DNA of 54,457 nucleotides from JACDAN01 sp035535195 (GTDB lineage Bacteria > Actinomycetota > Thermoleophilia > Gaiellales > Gaiellaceae), in assembly GCA_035535195.1 (NCBI GenBank), contig DATLQK010000032.1, positions 1 through 54,457 on the forward strand. Direction: 5' to 3'. The notes beneath the pieces are model-generated. The model was not told the origin of the DNA. It ran no database searches and worked only from the letters and a program-made list of their open reading frames with translations. The position numbers and the translations under genes are program-made. Positions 23,292 to 31,480 of the stretch are shown here, in pieces (position 1 is the first letter of the stretch; each line of letters opens with the position of its first letter).

Positions 23292-25219
23292 GCGAGGTCG
23301 TCTGGACCCCGAGCCCCGAGGTCGTCGAGCGGGCGAACGTGACGCGCCTCGCGCGCCGACACGGACTCGACGGCTACCGGGAGCTCGTGGCGCGGTCGCA
23401 GGAGGAGCCGGAGTGGTTCTGGCCGGCGGCGATAGAGGACCTGGGCCTCGAATTCGCGAAGCCGTGGTCGAAGGTGGTCGATCGGTCGCGTGGGCCGGAG
23501 TGGTGCCGCTGGTTCGTCGGCGGCAAGCTCAACATCGCCTGGAACTGCGTGCACCGGTGGGCCCGCGGGGATCGGGCGGACGCCGAGGCGGCCGTCTGGG
23601 AGGGCGAAGACGGCTCGGAGGCGGTCTTCAGCTTCCGGCAGCTGTCCGAGGCCGTGACACGGCTGGCCGAGGCTCTGGTCCGGCTCGGCGTCGAGCCCGG
23701 CGACCGCGTGGCGATCTACCTGCCGATGTCACCCGAGGTCGCGATCGCCTCGCACGCCTGCGCCCACATCGGCGCGGTGCAGGTCCCGATCTTCTCGGGC
23801 TTCGCGGCGCCGGCCGTCGCGGCGCGCCTCCAGGACTCCGAGGCCAAGGTGCTGATCACAGCCGACGGGTCGCTGCGGCGCGGACGAGAGGTCCCGATGA
23901 AGGCGATCGCCGACGAGGCCGCGGCGGAGGCGCCCGCGCTCGAGCACGTGATCGTCTGGCGGCGGCTCGGGGCGGATGCGGTGTCGATGGAGGCGGGACG
24001 CGACGCGTTCTGGGAGGACGCGATCGACGCGTCGCCGGGCGAGCTCGAGCCGCTCGACGTGGATTCCGAGCACCCGTACCTCCTGGCGTACACCTCCGGG
24101 ACGACCGGCCGGCCGAAGGGCGTCGTCCACGTACAGGGCGGCTTCCTCGTCTCGATCGCGCGCGAGGTCTGTTACCAGGCGGACGCGGGGCCTGACGACG
24201 TCCTCCACTTCGCGACGGACATGGGCTGGATCATGGGCCCGTGGACCGTCGTCGGCGGAGGGGCGACAGGCACGACGCTCGTGTTCGCGGAGGGCGCGCC
24301 GGACTGGCCGACCGACCGGCTCTGGCGGCTCGTCGAGCGGCAGCGGGTTTCGATCCTCGGCCTCTCGCCCACGCTCGTCCGTGCGCTGATTCCGCACGGG
24401 AACCCTGAGGCGGATCTGTCGTCGCTCCGCGTGATGGTGACGACCGGTGAACCGTGGAACCCCGATCCCTACATGTGGCTCTTCGAGCAGGTCGGCGGCG
24501 GCCGAGCCCCCATCATCAACTGCTCGGGCGGCACCGAGATCGGCGCCTGCTTCCTCTCGCCGGTGCCGTCGATCCCGATCAAGTCGTGCTCGCTCGGGGG
24601 GCCGGCGTTGGGGATGGCGATGGACGTCGTGGACGCCGAAGGCCGGTCCCTGGTCGGGACGGGCGAGGTCGGCGAGCTCGTGTGCCGCAAGCCGTTCCCG
24701 GCGATGACGCGCGGGTTCTGGCGCGACGAGGAGCGCTACCTCGACGCGTACTGGCGGCGGTTTCCCGGGATCTGGACGCACGGGGACTGGGCGTCGGTCG
24801 ACGAGGACGGCTACTGGTTCCTCCACGGGCGTTCCGATGACACGCTCAACATCGCCGGCAAGCGGATCGGGCCGGCCGAGCTCGAGTCGGCGGCGGTCGC
24901 ACATCCCGGTGTTCTGGAGGCGGCCGCGGTGGGAATCCCTCACGACGTGAAGGGAGAAGTGGCCTGGGTGTTCTGCATCCCGGCGCCTGGCGTGGACGTC
25001 GACGACGGGCTCGCCGCGGAGGTCTCCGCGCTCGTCGCCGAGCAGCTCGGGAAGCCGTTCCAGCCCGAGCGGGTCGTCTTCGTGACTGCGCTTCCGAAGA
25101 CGCGCAGCGCGAAGATCATGCGACGCGCAGTGCGGGCGAAGGCGCTCGGCGACGACCCGGGCGACCTGTCCTCGCTGGAGAACCCCGAAGCGCTGGAAGA
25201 GATCGCCAATGCCGTCTGA
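23288..25219 (+). CDS. AMP-dependent acyl-CoA synthetase, inferred CTG start
   Basis: Activates a carboxylic acid to its acyl-CoA through an acyl-adenylate. About 643 residues. Motifs: AYTSGTTGRPKGVVH (P-loop), CSGGTEIGACF, GDWASVDEDGYWFLHGRSDD with the hinge Asp, IAGKRIGPAELESA, and the C-terminal catalytic Lys in KTRSAKIMRRAVRA. The first conventional start is GTG 23339. The 17 codons before it (beginning SEVVWTPSPEVVERAN) match the N-terminus I expect for this family and run back to CTG 23288, which overlaps the MMPL stop as CTGA. It overlaps the SDR by 11 bases. Substrate unknown; the acetyl-CoA synthetase at 42.6 kb is a separate gene. Confidence 0.9.
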   Translation: MSEVVWTPSPEVVERANVTRLARRHGLDGYRELVARSQEEPEWFWPAAIEDLGLEFAKPWSKVVDRSRGPEWCRWFVGGKLNIAWNCVHRWARGDRADAEAAVWEGEDGSEAVFSFRQLSEAVTRLAEALVRLGVEPGDRVAIYLPMSPEVAIASHACAHIGAVQVPIFSGFAAPAVAARLQDSEAKVLITADGSLRRGREVPMKAIADEAAAEAPALEHVIVWRRLGADAVSMEAGRDAFWEDAIDASPGELEPLDVDSEHPYLLAYTSGTTGRPKGVVHVQGGFLVSIAREVCYQADAGPDDVLHFATDMGWIMGPWTVVGGGATGTTLVFAEGAPDWPTDRLWRLVERQRVSILGLSPTLVRALIPHGNPEADLSSLRVMVTTGEPWNPDPYMWLFEQVGGGRAPIINCSGGTEIGACFLSPVPSIPIKSCSLGGPALGMAMDVVDAEGRSLVGTGEVGELVCRKPFPAMTRGFWRDEERYLDAYWRRFPGIWTHGDWASVDEDGYWFLHGRSDDTLNIAGKRIGPAELESAAVAHPGVLEAAAVGIPHDVKGEVAWVFCIPAPGVDVDDGLAAEVSALVAEQLGKPFQPERVVFVTALPKTRSAKIMRRAVRAKALGDDPGDLSSLENPEALEEIANAV

Positions 25220-25970
25220 GCTCGAGGGCGTCGCGCTCGTGACGGGCGGCGGGCGCGGGATCGGCGAGCGGATCGCGCGGGAGCTCGCGGACGCCGGGAT
25301 GAAGGTCGCCGTCGCCGCGCGCTCGAAGGACCAGGTCGAGCGCGTCGCCGAGGAGATCGAAGGCCTGGCGGTAGTCGTCGACGTCTCCTCCCGCGAGTCG
25401 GTCGAGGAGATGGTGTCACGCGTCGAGTTCGAGCTCGGGCCGATCGACTTGCTCGTCGCGAACGCCGGGATCCACGGCCCGCGCGGCAAGACGTGGGAGG
25501 TCGAGCCGACTCGGTGGTGGCAGACGCACGAGGTGAACGTGAAGGGCGTCTTCCTCTGCTGCCGGACGGTGATCCCGAAGATGATCGAGCGCGGCTCCGG
25601 GCGGATCGTGATCACCGCGAGCGGCGCTGCCTACCTGCCCGGCTCGTCCGGCACCGCGTACAGCTCGAGCAAGGCGGCGGTGAATCGCTTCGGCGAGACG
25701 CTCGCGAACGAGCTCCGCGAGTACGGCATCCCCGTCTTCCCTTTCAGCCCTGGCCTCGTGCAATCGGACATGACGAAGGACGCCCCGGCCGACTCGCCGT
25801 GGACGCCGCCCGAGCTCGCGCCGCAACTCGTGCGCGTGCTCGCCTCAGGGCGAGCCGACGCCCTGAGCGGCCGCTACCTCCACGCGGAGCACGACGACAT
25901 CGAGGATTTGATCCGCCGCGCGGACGAGCTCCAACGGGACGACATGAACGCGATCCGGCTGCAGCGCTAG
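25209..25970 (+). CDS. Short-chain dehydrogenase/reductase
   Basis: A 253-residue NAD(P)-dependent oxidoreductase of the classical SDR family. It has TGGGRGIGE for cofactor binding, LLVANAGIHGPRG (NAG motif), a catalytic Ser in VITASGAAYLPGSS, and YSSSK (Tyr and Lys of the active site). It follows the acyl-CoA synthetase with an 11-base overlap, so it probably acts on a product of that pathway, for example a 3-hydroxyacyl or 3-oxoacyl intermediate. That link is inferred from context. The palindromic repeats lie just past its stop. Confidence 0.88.
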   Translation: MPSELEGVALVTGGGRGIGERIARELADAGMKVAVAARSKDQVERVAEEIEGLAVVVDVSSRESVEEMVSRVEFELGPIDLLVANAGIHGPRGKTWEVEPTRWWQTHEVNVKGVFLCCRTVIPKMIERGSGRIVITASGAAYLPGSSGTAYSSSKAAVNRFGETLANELREYGIPVFPFSPGLVQSDMTKDAPADSPWTPPELAPQLVRVLASGRADALSGRYLHAEHDDIEDLIRRADELQRDDMNAIRLQR

Positions 25971-25974
25971 GGCC

Positions 25975-25999
25975 CTTAACGGGACCAGGTCCCGTTAAG
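25975..25999 (+). repeat. Palindromic repeat copy 1 (GGGACC-A-GGTCCC family)
   Basis: A perfect 12-bp inverted repeat around a single A: CTTAACGGGACC / GGTCCCGTTAAG, beginning five bases after the SDR stop. The flank GC before and AA after are shared with copy 2. It may double as a terminator-like hairpin for the SDR, but there is no T-tract. Confidence 0.85.
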
Positions 26000-26050
26000 A
26001 AGCTCCGCGCCGTTTCGCTTGATCAACCGGTTCGCACCGAGTGCCGAGCC

Positions 26051-26075
26051 CTTAACGGGACCAGGTCCCATTAAG
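26051..26075 (+). repeat. Palindromic repeat copy 2 (GGGACC-A-GGTCCC family)
   Basis: Same element as copy 1, 76 bases downstream and in the same orientation, with one substitution (CCATTAAG instead of CCGTTAAG). The 51 bases between the copies show no gene. A third, diverged copy lies inside the fadJ-like gene at 6053. Confidence 0.85.
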
Positions 26076-26109
26076 AAAGCGCTGCGGAAGTGGAGCTCTT
26101 CCTCCACCG

Positions 26110-26778
26110 CTACGAGCGCGGGATGATCCAGGTCGCCCGGGCTGAGCCGAGGACACGGCCGTCGTCCCCGTAGAGCGCCGTCCCCGCGTAGAGCTTCCGG
26201 CCGTCATCGCCAACTGGCCACGCCATCACGACGCACGGCTCGCCGGGGTGCGGCAGATGCTCGACCCGGGCCGTCAGCCGGCCCAGGACCGGCGTTCCGC
26301 GCCAGCCCGACTGGACTGCGTACGCGCCGGGGCAGTCGAGGGCAGCCCAGACGAACTCCGGCGCGACGAACTCCCCCCGCGGCGTCCAGGTGGCCGCGAC
26401 GACTCCGTCCCCCTCGGCAACCGGCCCTGCGTAGATCCCGAGGCCGTCGTCGCGAGACCAGCCGCACACGAAGCACTCGGGGAAGACGCTGTCGGTGTCC
26501 CCATTCGGCAGCGCCGCGGCCGCGGCGTCGTCGAACGAGATCGGCTCCGGCAACTCGAGCTCCAGCTCCGCCGGCTCCGCCTCCGCCACGACCGCATCGC
26601 CGTCCCTCAGCTCGAGGGTCCCGTCCGTCACGACCTCGAGCGGACGTTCGAGCGGCGGCGGCAGCCGCAGGGTCACCTCGGCCGGCCCGTGCATGAACGA
26701 CGCCAGCATCCCGCAGGTATAGCCGCCGTTCGCCGACTCGTTGGGACCGCGAAACTTCCGGTCGATGACCAGCTCCAC
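26110..26778 (-). CDS. Hotdog-fold thioesterase-like protein
   Basis: A 222-residue protein with GTG start at 26778. The N-terminal part has FRGPNESANGGYTCGMLASF. The middle has PECFVCGWSRDDGLGIYAGP, a CxxCG-containing block I associate with hotdog-fold thioesterase-like families. This is followed by WTPRGEFVAPEFVWAALDCP and a C-terminal strand-rich part. A role in acyl-CoA hydrolysis would fit the neighbouring acyl-CoA synthetase and SDR but is inferred. An upstream extension of the frame would overlap the divergent NAD synthetase start and is unlikely. Confidence 0.6.
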   Translation of the reverse strand: MELVIDRKFRGPNESANGGYTCGMLASFMHGPAEVTLRLPPPLERPLEVVTDGTLELRDGDAVVAEAEPAELELELPEPISFDDAAAAALPNGDTDSVFPECFVCGWSRDDGLGIYAGPVAEGDGVVAATWTPRGEFVAPEFVWAALDCPGAYAVQSGWRGTPVLGRLTARVEHLPHPGEPCVVMAWPVGDDGRKLYAGTALYGDDGRVLGSARATWIIPRS

Positions 26779-26816
26779 GCTCGGTAGACTATGTTTTCGA
26801 CTGTGAGGCGAAAACC

Positions 26817-28529
26817 TTGAGGCTCGCACTGGCCCAGATCAACACCACCGTCGGCGACCTCGACGGGAACCGGGAGCGGATCCTTGGCCGCATCACCGAG
26901 GCCCGCGAGGCGAACGCCGACCTCGTCCTCTTCCCCGAGCTCGCCGTCACCGGTTACCCGCCGGAGGATCTCCTCTTCCGCCCCGAGTTCCTCCGTCAGG
27001 CGCGCCGCAGCCTCGAGGAGGTCGCCGCGCACACGACCGGCATCGCGGCCCTCGTCGGCTTCCCGTGGCTCGACCGCGACCTCTTCAACGCCTGCGCCAT
27101 CCTCGCCGACGGCGAGGTGAAGGCGATCTACCCGAAGCGCTTCCTCCCCAACTACGGCGTCTTCGACGAGGTGCGCTACTTCCAGCCCGGCCGCGACCTC
27201 CTCCTGCTCCGCGTCGGCGAGGCCCTGATCGGCCCGACCGTCTGCGAGGACATCTGGCAGCCCGGCCCGCCCGCCACCGACCTCGCGCTCGCAGGCGCGC
27301 ACGTGATCGCGAACATCTCGGCCTCGCCGTTCCACGTCGGGAAGGGACAGGAGCGCGAGGAGATGCTGATCACTCGTGCCCGCGACAACGCCTGCTGGGT
27401 CGTGCTCGTGAACGCGGTCGGCGGCCAGGACGAGCTGATCTTCGACGGCCACAGCCTGGTGATCGATGAGGAGGGCGAGGTCGTCGCGCGGGCCCCATCG
27501 TTCGAGGAGGCGCTGGTCGTCGTCGACATCGACGCGGAGACGGCGATCGCGCGACGGCTCGTCGACGCCCGCCGCCGCGCCCTCGCGCGCGAGCGCGAAG
27601 TGCCGGACCCGCCGGTGGTCGACCTCGGCGCCGAGCGGCGCCAGGAGAGCGCCGCGACGCCCCCGCTCGCAGAGCCGCTCGACCACCTCGAACAGATGCG
27701 CCTCGCCCTCGAGCTCGGGCTACGCGACTACGTGGAGAAGAACGGCTTCAGCGACATCGTGATCGGCGTCTCCGGCGGGATCGACTCCGCGCTCACGCTG
27801 GCGCTAGCGATGGAGGCGCTCGGCCCGGGGCGCGTTCACGCCGTCTCGATGCCCTCGCGCTACTCCTCGCCCGAGACGCGCCGCGACGCTGAGGCGGTCG
27901 CGCGCAACCTGGGCGCGAGCTTCCGGGAGATCCCGATCGACCCGATCTTCGACGGGTTCGAACAGGCACTTGCCGGCGCCTTCGAGGGCAAGGATCGGGA
28001 TCTCACGGAGGAGAACCTCCAGGCGCGGATCCGCGGGACGCTTCTGATGGCGCTCTCGAACAAGTTCGGCTGGCTCGTCGTCGCGACCGGGAACAAGTCC
28101 GAGCTCTCGGTCGGCTACTCGACGCTCTACGGCGACATGGCCGGCGGCTTCGCGCTCCTGAAGGACGTCTACAAGACCGACGTCTTCCGCCTCTCACGCC
28201 ATTTGAACGAGCGCGCCGGCCGGGAGCTGATCACGCAGACGATCATCGACCGCGCGCCGTCCGCCGAGCTTCGCGACAACCAACGCGACGAAGACTCGCT
28301 GCCGCCCTACCCCGCTCTCGACAAGGTGCTCGAGGCCTACGTCGAGGAAGACCGCTCGCGCGAGGAGCTGATGACGGACGGGTTCGATCGCGGCACAGTC
28401 GACCGCGCCCTCGCGCTGATCGACCGCGCGGAATACAAGCGCAGGCAGGCGCCACCCGGGGTGAAACTCCGCCCCAAGGCGTTCGGGCGCGACCGCCGCA
28501 CGCCGATTACGAATCGCTGGACCGGGTAA
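26817..28529 (+). CDS. nadE: Glutamine-dependent NAD+ synthetase
   Basis: Final step of NAD synthesis: amidation of nicotinate adenine dinucleotide using glutamine. The 570-residue, two-domain form. N-terminal nitrilase-type glutaminase has Glu in LVLFPELAVTGYPPEDL, Lys in YPKRFLPNYGVFDE and the nucleophile in GPTVCEDIW. C-terminal synthetase has the ATP P-loop IGVSGGIDSALTLALA, then ATGNKSELSVGYSTLYGD and the KDVYKTDVFRLSR region. The start is TTG 26817, giving RLALAQINTTVGDLDGN. TAGACT lies upstream in the short divergent gap. A NadM-like gene is at 13.9 kb. Confidence 0.95.
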   Translation: MRLALAQINTTVGDLDGNRERILGRITEAREANADLVLFPELAVTGYPPEDLLFRPEFLRQARRSLEEVAAHTTGIAALVGFPWLDRDLFNACAILADGEVKAIYPKRFLPNYGVFDEVRYFQPGRDLLLLRVGEALIGPTVCEDIWQPGPPATDLALAGAHVIANISASPFHVGKGQEREEMLITRARDNACWVVLVNAVGGQDELIFDGHSLVIDEEGEVVARAPSFEEALVVVDIDAETAIARRLVDARRRALAREREVPDPPVVDLGAERRQESAATPPLAEPLDHLEQMRLALELGLRDYVEKNGFSDIVIGVSGGIDSALTLALAMEALGPGRVHAVSMPSRYSSPETRRDAEAVARNLGASFREIPIDPIFDGFEQALAGAFEGKDRDLTEENLQARIRGTLLMALSNKFGWLVVATGNKSELSVGYSTLYGDMAGGFALLKDVYKTDVFRLSRHLNERAGRELITQTIIDRAPSAELRDNQRDEDSLPPYPALDKVLEAYVEEDRSREELMTDGFDRGTVDRALALIDRAEYKRRQAPPGVKLRPKAFGRDRRTPITNRWTG

Positions 28530-28538
28530 CGGTCCCTC

Positions 28539-28748
28539 ATGGCCAAGCTAAAGACGAAGACGAAGACACTCGAGGCAGGGCTGGTCGGCTGGCGCGAACA
28601 GCTGGCGAAGAAGGTCGAGAAGCCGGTCAGCAAGCGCACGCCGCTGAGGGCCCAGCAGATTCGCGCCATCCTCGGCGCGCTCTTTGTGATCAACGCCGCG
28701 CTCTATCTGGGTCGGGTGTTCAACCGCGCGGTCACCCAGCGCCGCTAG
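28539..28748 (+). CDS. Small basic single-pass membrane protein, unknown function
   Basis: A 69-residue protein nine bases after nadE. The first half is very basic and helical (KLKTKTKTLEAGLVGW, then KKVEKPVSKRTPLRAQQ). One hydrophobic stretch follows (AILGALFVINAALYLG) and a short basic tail. This looks like a small inner-membrane protein with a cytoplasmic basic region. No family recognised. Its TAG shares CTAG with the convergent Nudix gene. Confidence 0.6.
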   Translation: MAKLKTKTKTLEAGLVGWREQLAKKVEKPVSKRTPLRAQQIRAILGALFVINAALYLGRVFNRAVTQRR

Positions 28749-29215
28749 ACGCCGACCTCGATCGGCTCGTCGGGCGCGCCCTGCGTGACGAGCGCGCGCA
28801 GCCGGTCGCCCAGATCCGCTGGGGCGAACGTCTCCCGCGACGCTTCGATCTCGTCGATCGTCCACCAGCGAACGCCGGTGACGTACTCCTCACGGAGCTG
28901 CTCCGGCGACAGGTGCGGCTTGAGCTCGAAGCGATCGGTTCGGACGACGTAGTAGCGCTCCCGCTGCCCGGCGTAGTCGCCGAGCGGATCCTGAAAGAGG
29001 TGCTCCCGGATCCAGACGTGCGGCCCGATTTCCGGGCCCTCGAGGCCCACCTCCTCGGCCAGCTCCCGACGCAGCGCCTCCTCGTCCGACTCGCCCGGAT
29101 TGGTCCCTCCTCCCGGTGTCGCCCAAACCGTGCGCCGGCCGAAGTCGAAGAGGACGAGGACGGTCCGGTCGTCGGGGTCGAGCACGATCGCCCGCACGGC
29201 GTCCCGGATCCTCAT
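28745..29215 (-). CDS. Nudix hydrolase
   Basis: A 156-residue pyrophosphohydrolase. The Nudix box is GGTNPGESDEEALRRELAEE followed by VGL, with all metal-binding Glu present. The N-terminal RDAVRAIVLDPDDRTVLVLF strand and C-terminal RWWTIDEIEAS are typical. Substrate unknown; it could clean oxidised nucleotides, which would suit the overlapping uracil-DNA glycosylase gene (ATGA overlap at 29212-29215). The two are probably cotranscribed as a DNA-hygiene pair. Confidence 0.9.
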   Translation of the reverse strand: MRIRDAVRAIVLDPDDRTVLVLFDFGRRTVWATPGGGTNPGESDEEALRRELAEEVGLEGPEIGPHVWIREHLFQDPLGDYAGQRERYYVVRTDRFELKPHLSPEQLREEYVTGVRWWTIDEIEASRETFAPADLGDRLRALVTQGAPDEPIEVGV

Positions 29216-29745
29216 CGCGCGAGCTCCCGGAGCTCGCGGAACCAGCGCAGCCGCTCCGCGTAGGGGACGGCGGCGTTCGCCGGCGAGGTGGACGGCAGGA
29301 CGAAGAGCTGCGACTCCCCCAACCGCCGCTCCTGTACGCCGAGCTCCGGCCGCTCCCGGAACGCGCCACGGTAGGCCTCTTTCCCGACGAACGCGAGCCA
29401 GCGCGGACGCAGCTCCGTTGCCACCTGCTCGAGCCGCTCCGCCGACCCCTTGAAGTCCGCTCGGCGCAGATCGCCGGAACCGGGCGTCGTCCGGTAGGCG
29501 GCGTTCGTCAGGCCGAGGCCGAGTGCCGGCAGGTCGTGCTGCTCCGGCGGCGAGTAGAGGCGCGGGGTGAAGCCGGCGTCGTGGAGCAGCCGCCAGAAGT
29601 CGTTCCGCGGATTCGCAAAATGCGCAGCCGCAGCGGCGGACCAGCGGCCCGGATTGATGCCGACGAAGACCACCTGCAGGTCGGGCGCGAGGACATCCGG
29701 GACGGCGCTAGGCGGCTTCGAGCTCGGCTTCGGGTTCGCGGGCAT
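29212..29745 (-). CDS. mug: Mismatch-specific uracil-DNA glycosylase (MUG/TDG family)
   Basis: Removes uracil or thymine from G mismatches. About 177 residues from ATG 29745. Motif 1 is VVFVGINPGRWSAAAAAHF with Asn at the water-activating position; NPRNDFWRLLHDAGF is the following helix. The late SQLFVLPSTSPANAAVPY corresponds to the second conserved loop. A TTG at 29760 is an alternative start. The 5' end overlaps the stop region of the small Cys-containing gene by 38 bases. Confidence 0.85.
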   Translation of the reverse strand: MPANPKPSSKPPSAVPDVLAPDLQVVFVGINPGRWSAAAAAHFANPRNDFWRLLHDAGFTPRLYSPPEQHDLPALGLGLTNAAYRTTPGSGDLRRADFKGSAERLEQVATELRPRWLAFVGKEAYRGAFRERPELGVQERRLGESQLFVLPSTSPANAAVPYAERLRWFRELRELAR

Positions 29746-29902
29746 CGAGGCGCAACTCAAACAGGCGCCTGATGTCCTCGCCGCTCAGGCTGCTCTCGTA
29801 CTGCGATCTCCGCGGTTCGAACCGCACGAGGTTGACGCTGTCCTCGTGGTCGCCGTAGCACCTGGCATAGCACTCGGCCTCGTTGAGCACACGCAAGCGC
29901 AC
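29708..29902 (-). CDS. Small conserved-looking protein with Cys pair, unknown function
   Basis: A 64-residue frame from GTG 29902 to TAG 29708, overlapping the mug start. It begins MRLRVLNEAECYARCYGDHE, with two Cys four residues apart, and ends in a charged helix (LFELRLDAREPEAELEAA). TACTGT ends six bases before the GTG on the minus strand, suggesting a leaderless promoter, divergent from the OsmC gene. Composition is balanced and unlike shadow frames. I recognise no family; a metal-binding or redox role for the Cys pair is a guess. Confidence 0.55.
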   Translation of the reverse strand: MRLRVLNEAECYARCYGDHEDSVNLVRFEPRRSQYESSLSGEDIRRLFELRLDAREPEAELEAA

Positions 29903-29930
29903 GGCCTGACAGTAGGTTGCGCACCGGACG

Positions 29931-30338
29931 GTGCAGATCCGCGCGAAACACTTCGAGTACTGGATCAACCTCGGCGACGAGGGGTCGCTCTCGGCCGACG
30001 GCGAGCCGGTCCCGCTCGGGGAGAACGTCAGCGCCGAGCATCTCCTCCTCGCCGGGCTCGCGCGGTGCTCGGTCTCCAGCCTCGCGTACTTCGCGCGGCA
30101 GCGGAAGGTCGAGGCGAAGGCGACCGCGCACGCGTCCGGCACCGTCACGCGCCGGGACGAAGACGACCGCTACGGGTTCACCGAGCTCGAGTGCCGGATG
30201 GACGTCCAGCTCGACCCCGAGCCGGAGCCCGAGGCACTGCGCTCCTTGCTCGAGAGCGCCGAGTGGGGCTGCTTCGTCGGCGCCTCGCTCAAGCCGGCGC
30301 CAACCTACAAGTGGCGGGTAAACGGGACCGACCTGTGA
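29931..30338 (+). CDS. OsmC-family peroxide-detoxification-type protein
   Basis: A 135-residue OsmC-like protein from GTG 29931. Family members are thiol-dependent peroxidases. The first reactive Cys is in LLLAGLARCSVSSLAYFA and the second in SAEWGCFVGASLKP, matching the Cys pair of OsmC/Ohr proteins. The TGA overlaps the GTG of the cysteine-desulfurase-like gene (GTGA at 30335). That coupling hints at shared thiol or sulfur metabolism. Confidence 0.85.
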   Translation: MQIRAKHFEYWINLGDEGSLSADGEPVPLGENVSAEHLLLAGLARCSVSSLAYFARQRKVEAKATAHASGTVTRRDEDDRYGFTELECRMDVQLDPEPEPEALRSLLESAEWGCFVGASLKPAPTYKWRVNGTDL

Positions 30339-31480
30339 GCGTCGCCACGCTCGACGTCCAGGCGGTCCGCGCGCGCTTCTCCGCGCTCCAGCGCCCGGAG
30401 GCGTTCTTCGACGGCCCGGCCGGGACGCAGGTGCCGGACGAGGTGATCGACGCGATCGCCGACTACCTCCGCCACTCGAACGCGAACGTCGGCGGCGAGT
30501 TCGAAACGAGCCGCCACACGGAGGAGGTGATCGCCCGTGCTCGCGACGCCGCCGCCCGCTTCCTCGGCTGCGCCCCCGACGAGACGATCTTCGGGCCGAG
30601 CATGACGAACCTCAACTTCATGCTCACGCGAACACTCGGCCGGGAGCTGAAGCCCGGCGACGAGGTGGTCGTGACGAAGCTCGACCACGACGCGAACGTC
30701 TCGCCATGGCTCGAGCTCGCGCACGACCTCGGGATCGTCGTCCGCTTCGCCGAGATCGACCTGTCCGACGTCGAGGAGCAACTCTCCGAGCGGACGCGCG
30801 TCATCGCCTTCCCGTGGGCGTCGAACGCGCTCGGAACGCTCATCGACGTCGAGGGGATCTGCGGGCTCGCGCACGAGGCCGGGGCCCTGGCCTGGGTCGA
30901 CGCCGTCCACTACGGCCCGCACGGGCCGATCGACGTCGTGGGCGTCGAGGCCGACGTCCTCGTCTGCTCGCCGTACAAGTTCTACGCGCCCCACCTGGGC
31001 CTCGCGTTCGTCCGCCGCGAGCTGAAGGAACGCTGGCGCCCGTACAAGGCGCGGCCGGCGCCCGGGTACGAGACGGGCACGCTGCAGCACGAGCTCCTCG
31101 CGGGCTTCGTCGCCGCGGTCGAGTACATCGAGTCGGTCGGGTGGGACGCGATCGTCGCGCACGAGCGCGAGCTCGGGCAGCGCTTCCTCGACGGCCTCCC
31201 GGAACACATCCGGCTCTACGGGCGGAACACGATGGACGGCCGGGTTCCGACCTTCGCCCTCAACGTCCCGGGGCGCTCACCCGAGGAGGTGGCACGGCAC
31301 CTCGGCGGCCGCGGCATCTTCGTCTGGCACGGCGACTACTACGCGATCGAGGTCATGAAGCGCCTCGACCTGTCCGACGGCGCCGTCCGCGTGGGGATCG
31401 TCCACTACAACACGGCCGAGGAGGTCGACCGGCTGCTCGCCGAGCTCGCGCGCTGTTCGTCTGCACCCGCGGCCGGCTAG
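30335..31480 (+). CDS. Cysteine desulfurase-like class V aminotransferase
   Basis: A 381-residue PLP enzyme of the NifS/CsdA-like class V group. AFFDGPAGTQVPDEVIDA opens the fold. GGEFETSRHTEEV and IFGPSMTNLNFML bind substrate and cofactor, ALAWVDAVHYGPHGPI carries the Asp and His stacking on PLP, and the Schiff-base Lys is in CSPYKFYAPHLG. The Cys-containing loop expected of true desulfurases is not evident, so I call it desulfurase-like. GTG start overlaps the OsmC stop. Its TAG shares CTAG with mscS. Confidence 0.85.
   Translation: MSVATLDVQAVRARFSALQRPEAFFDGPAGTQVPDEVIDAIADYLRHSNANVGGEFETSRHTEEVIARARDAAARFLGCAPDETIFGPSMTNLNFMLTRTLGRELKPGDEVVVTKLDHDANVSPWLELAHDLGIVVRFAEIDLSDVEEQLSERTRVIAFPWASNALGTLIDVEGICGLAHEAGALAWVDAVHYGPHGPIDVVGVEADVLVCSPYKFYAPHLGLAFVRRELKERWRPYKARPAPGYETGTLQHELLAGFVAAVEYIESVGWDAIVAHERELGQRFLDGLPEHIRLYGRNTMDGRVPTFALNVPGRSPEEVARHLGGRGIFVWHGDYYAIEVMKRLDLSDGAVRVGIVHYNTAEEVDRLLAELARCSSAPAAG

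Noticed and set aside
25975..26075. CRISPR-like repeat pair
   Set aside because: Only two units, each a complete palindrome, no array, no cas genes, and a third copy lies in an unrelated gene.
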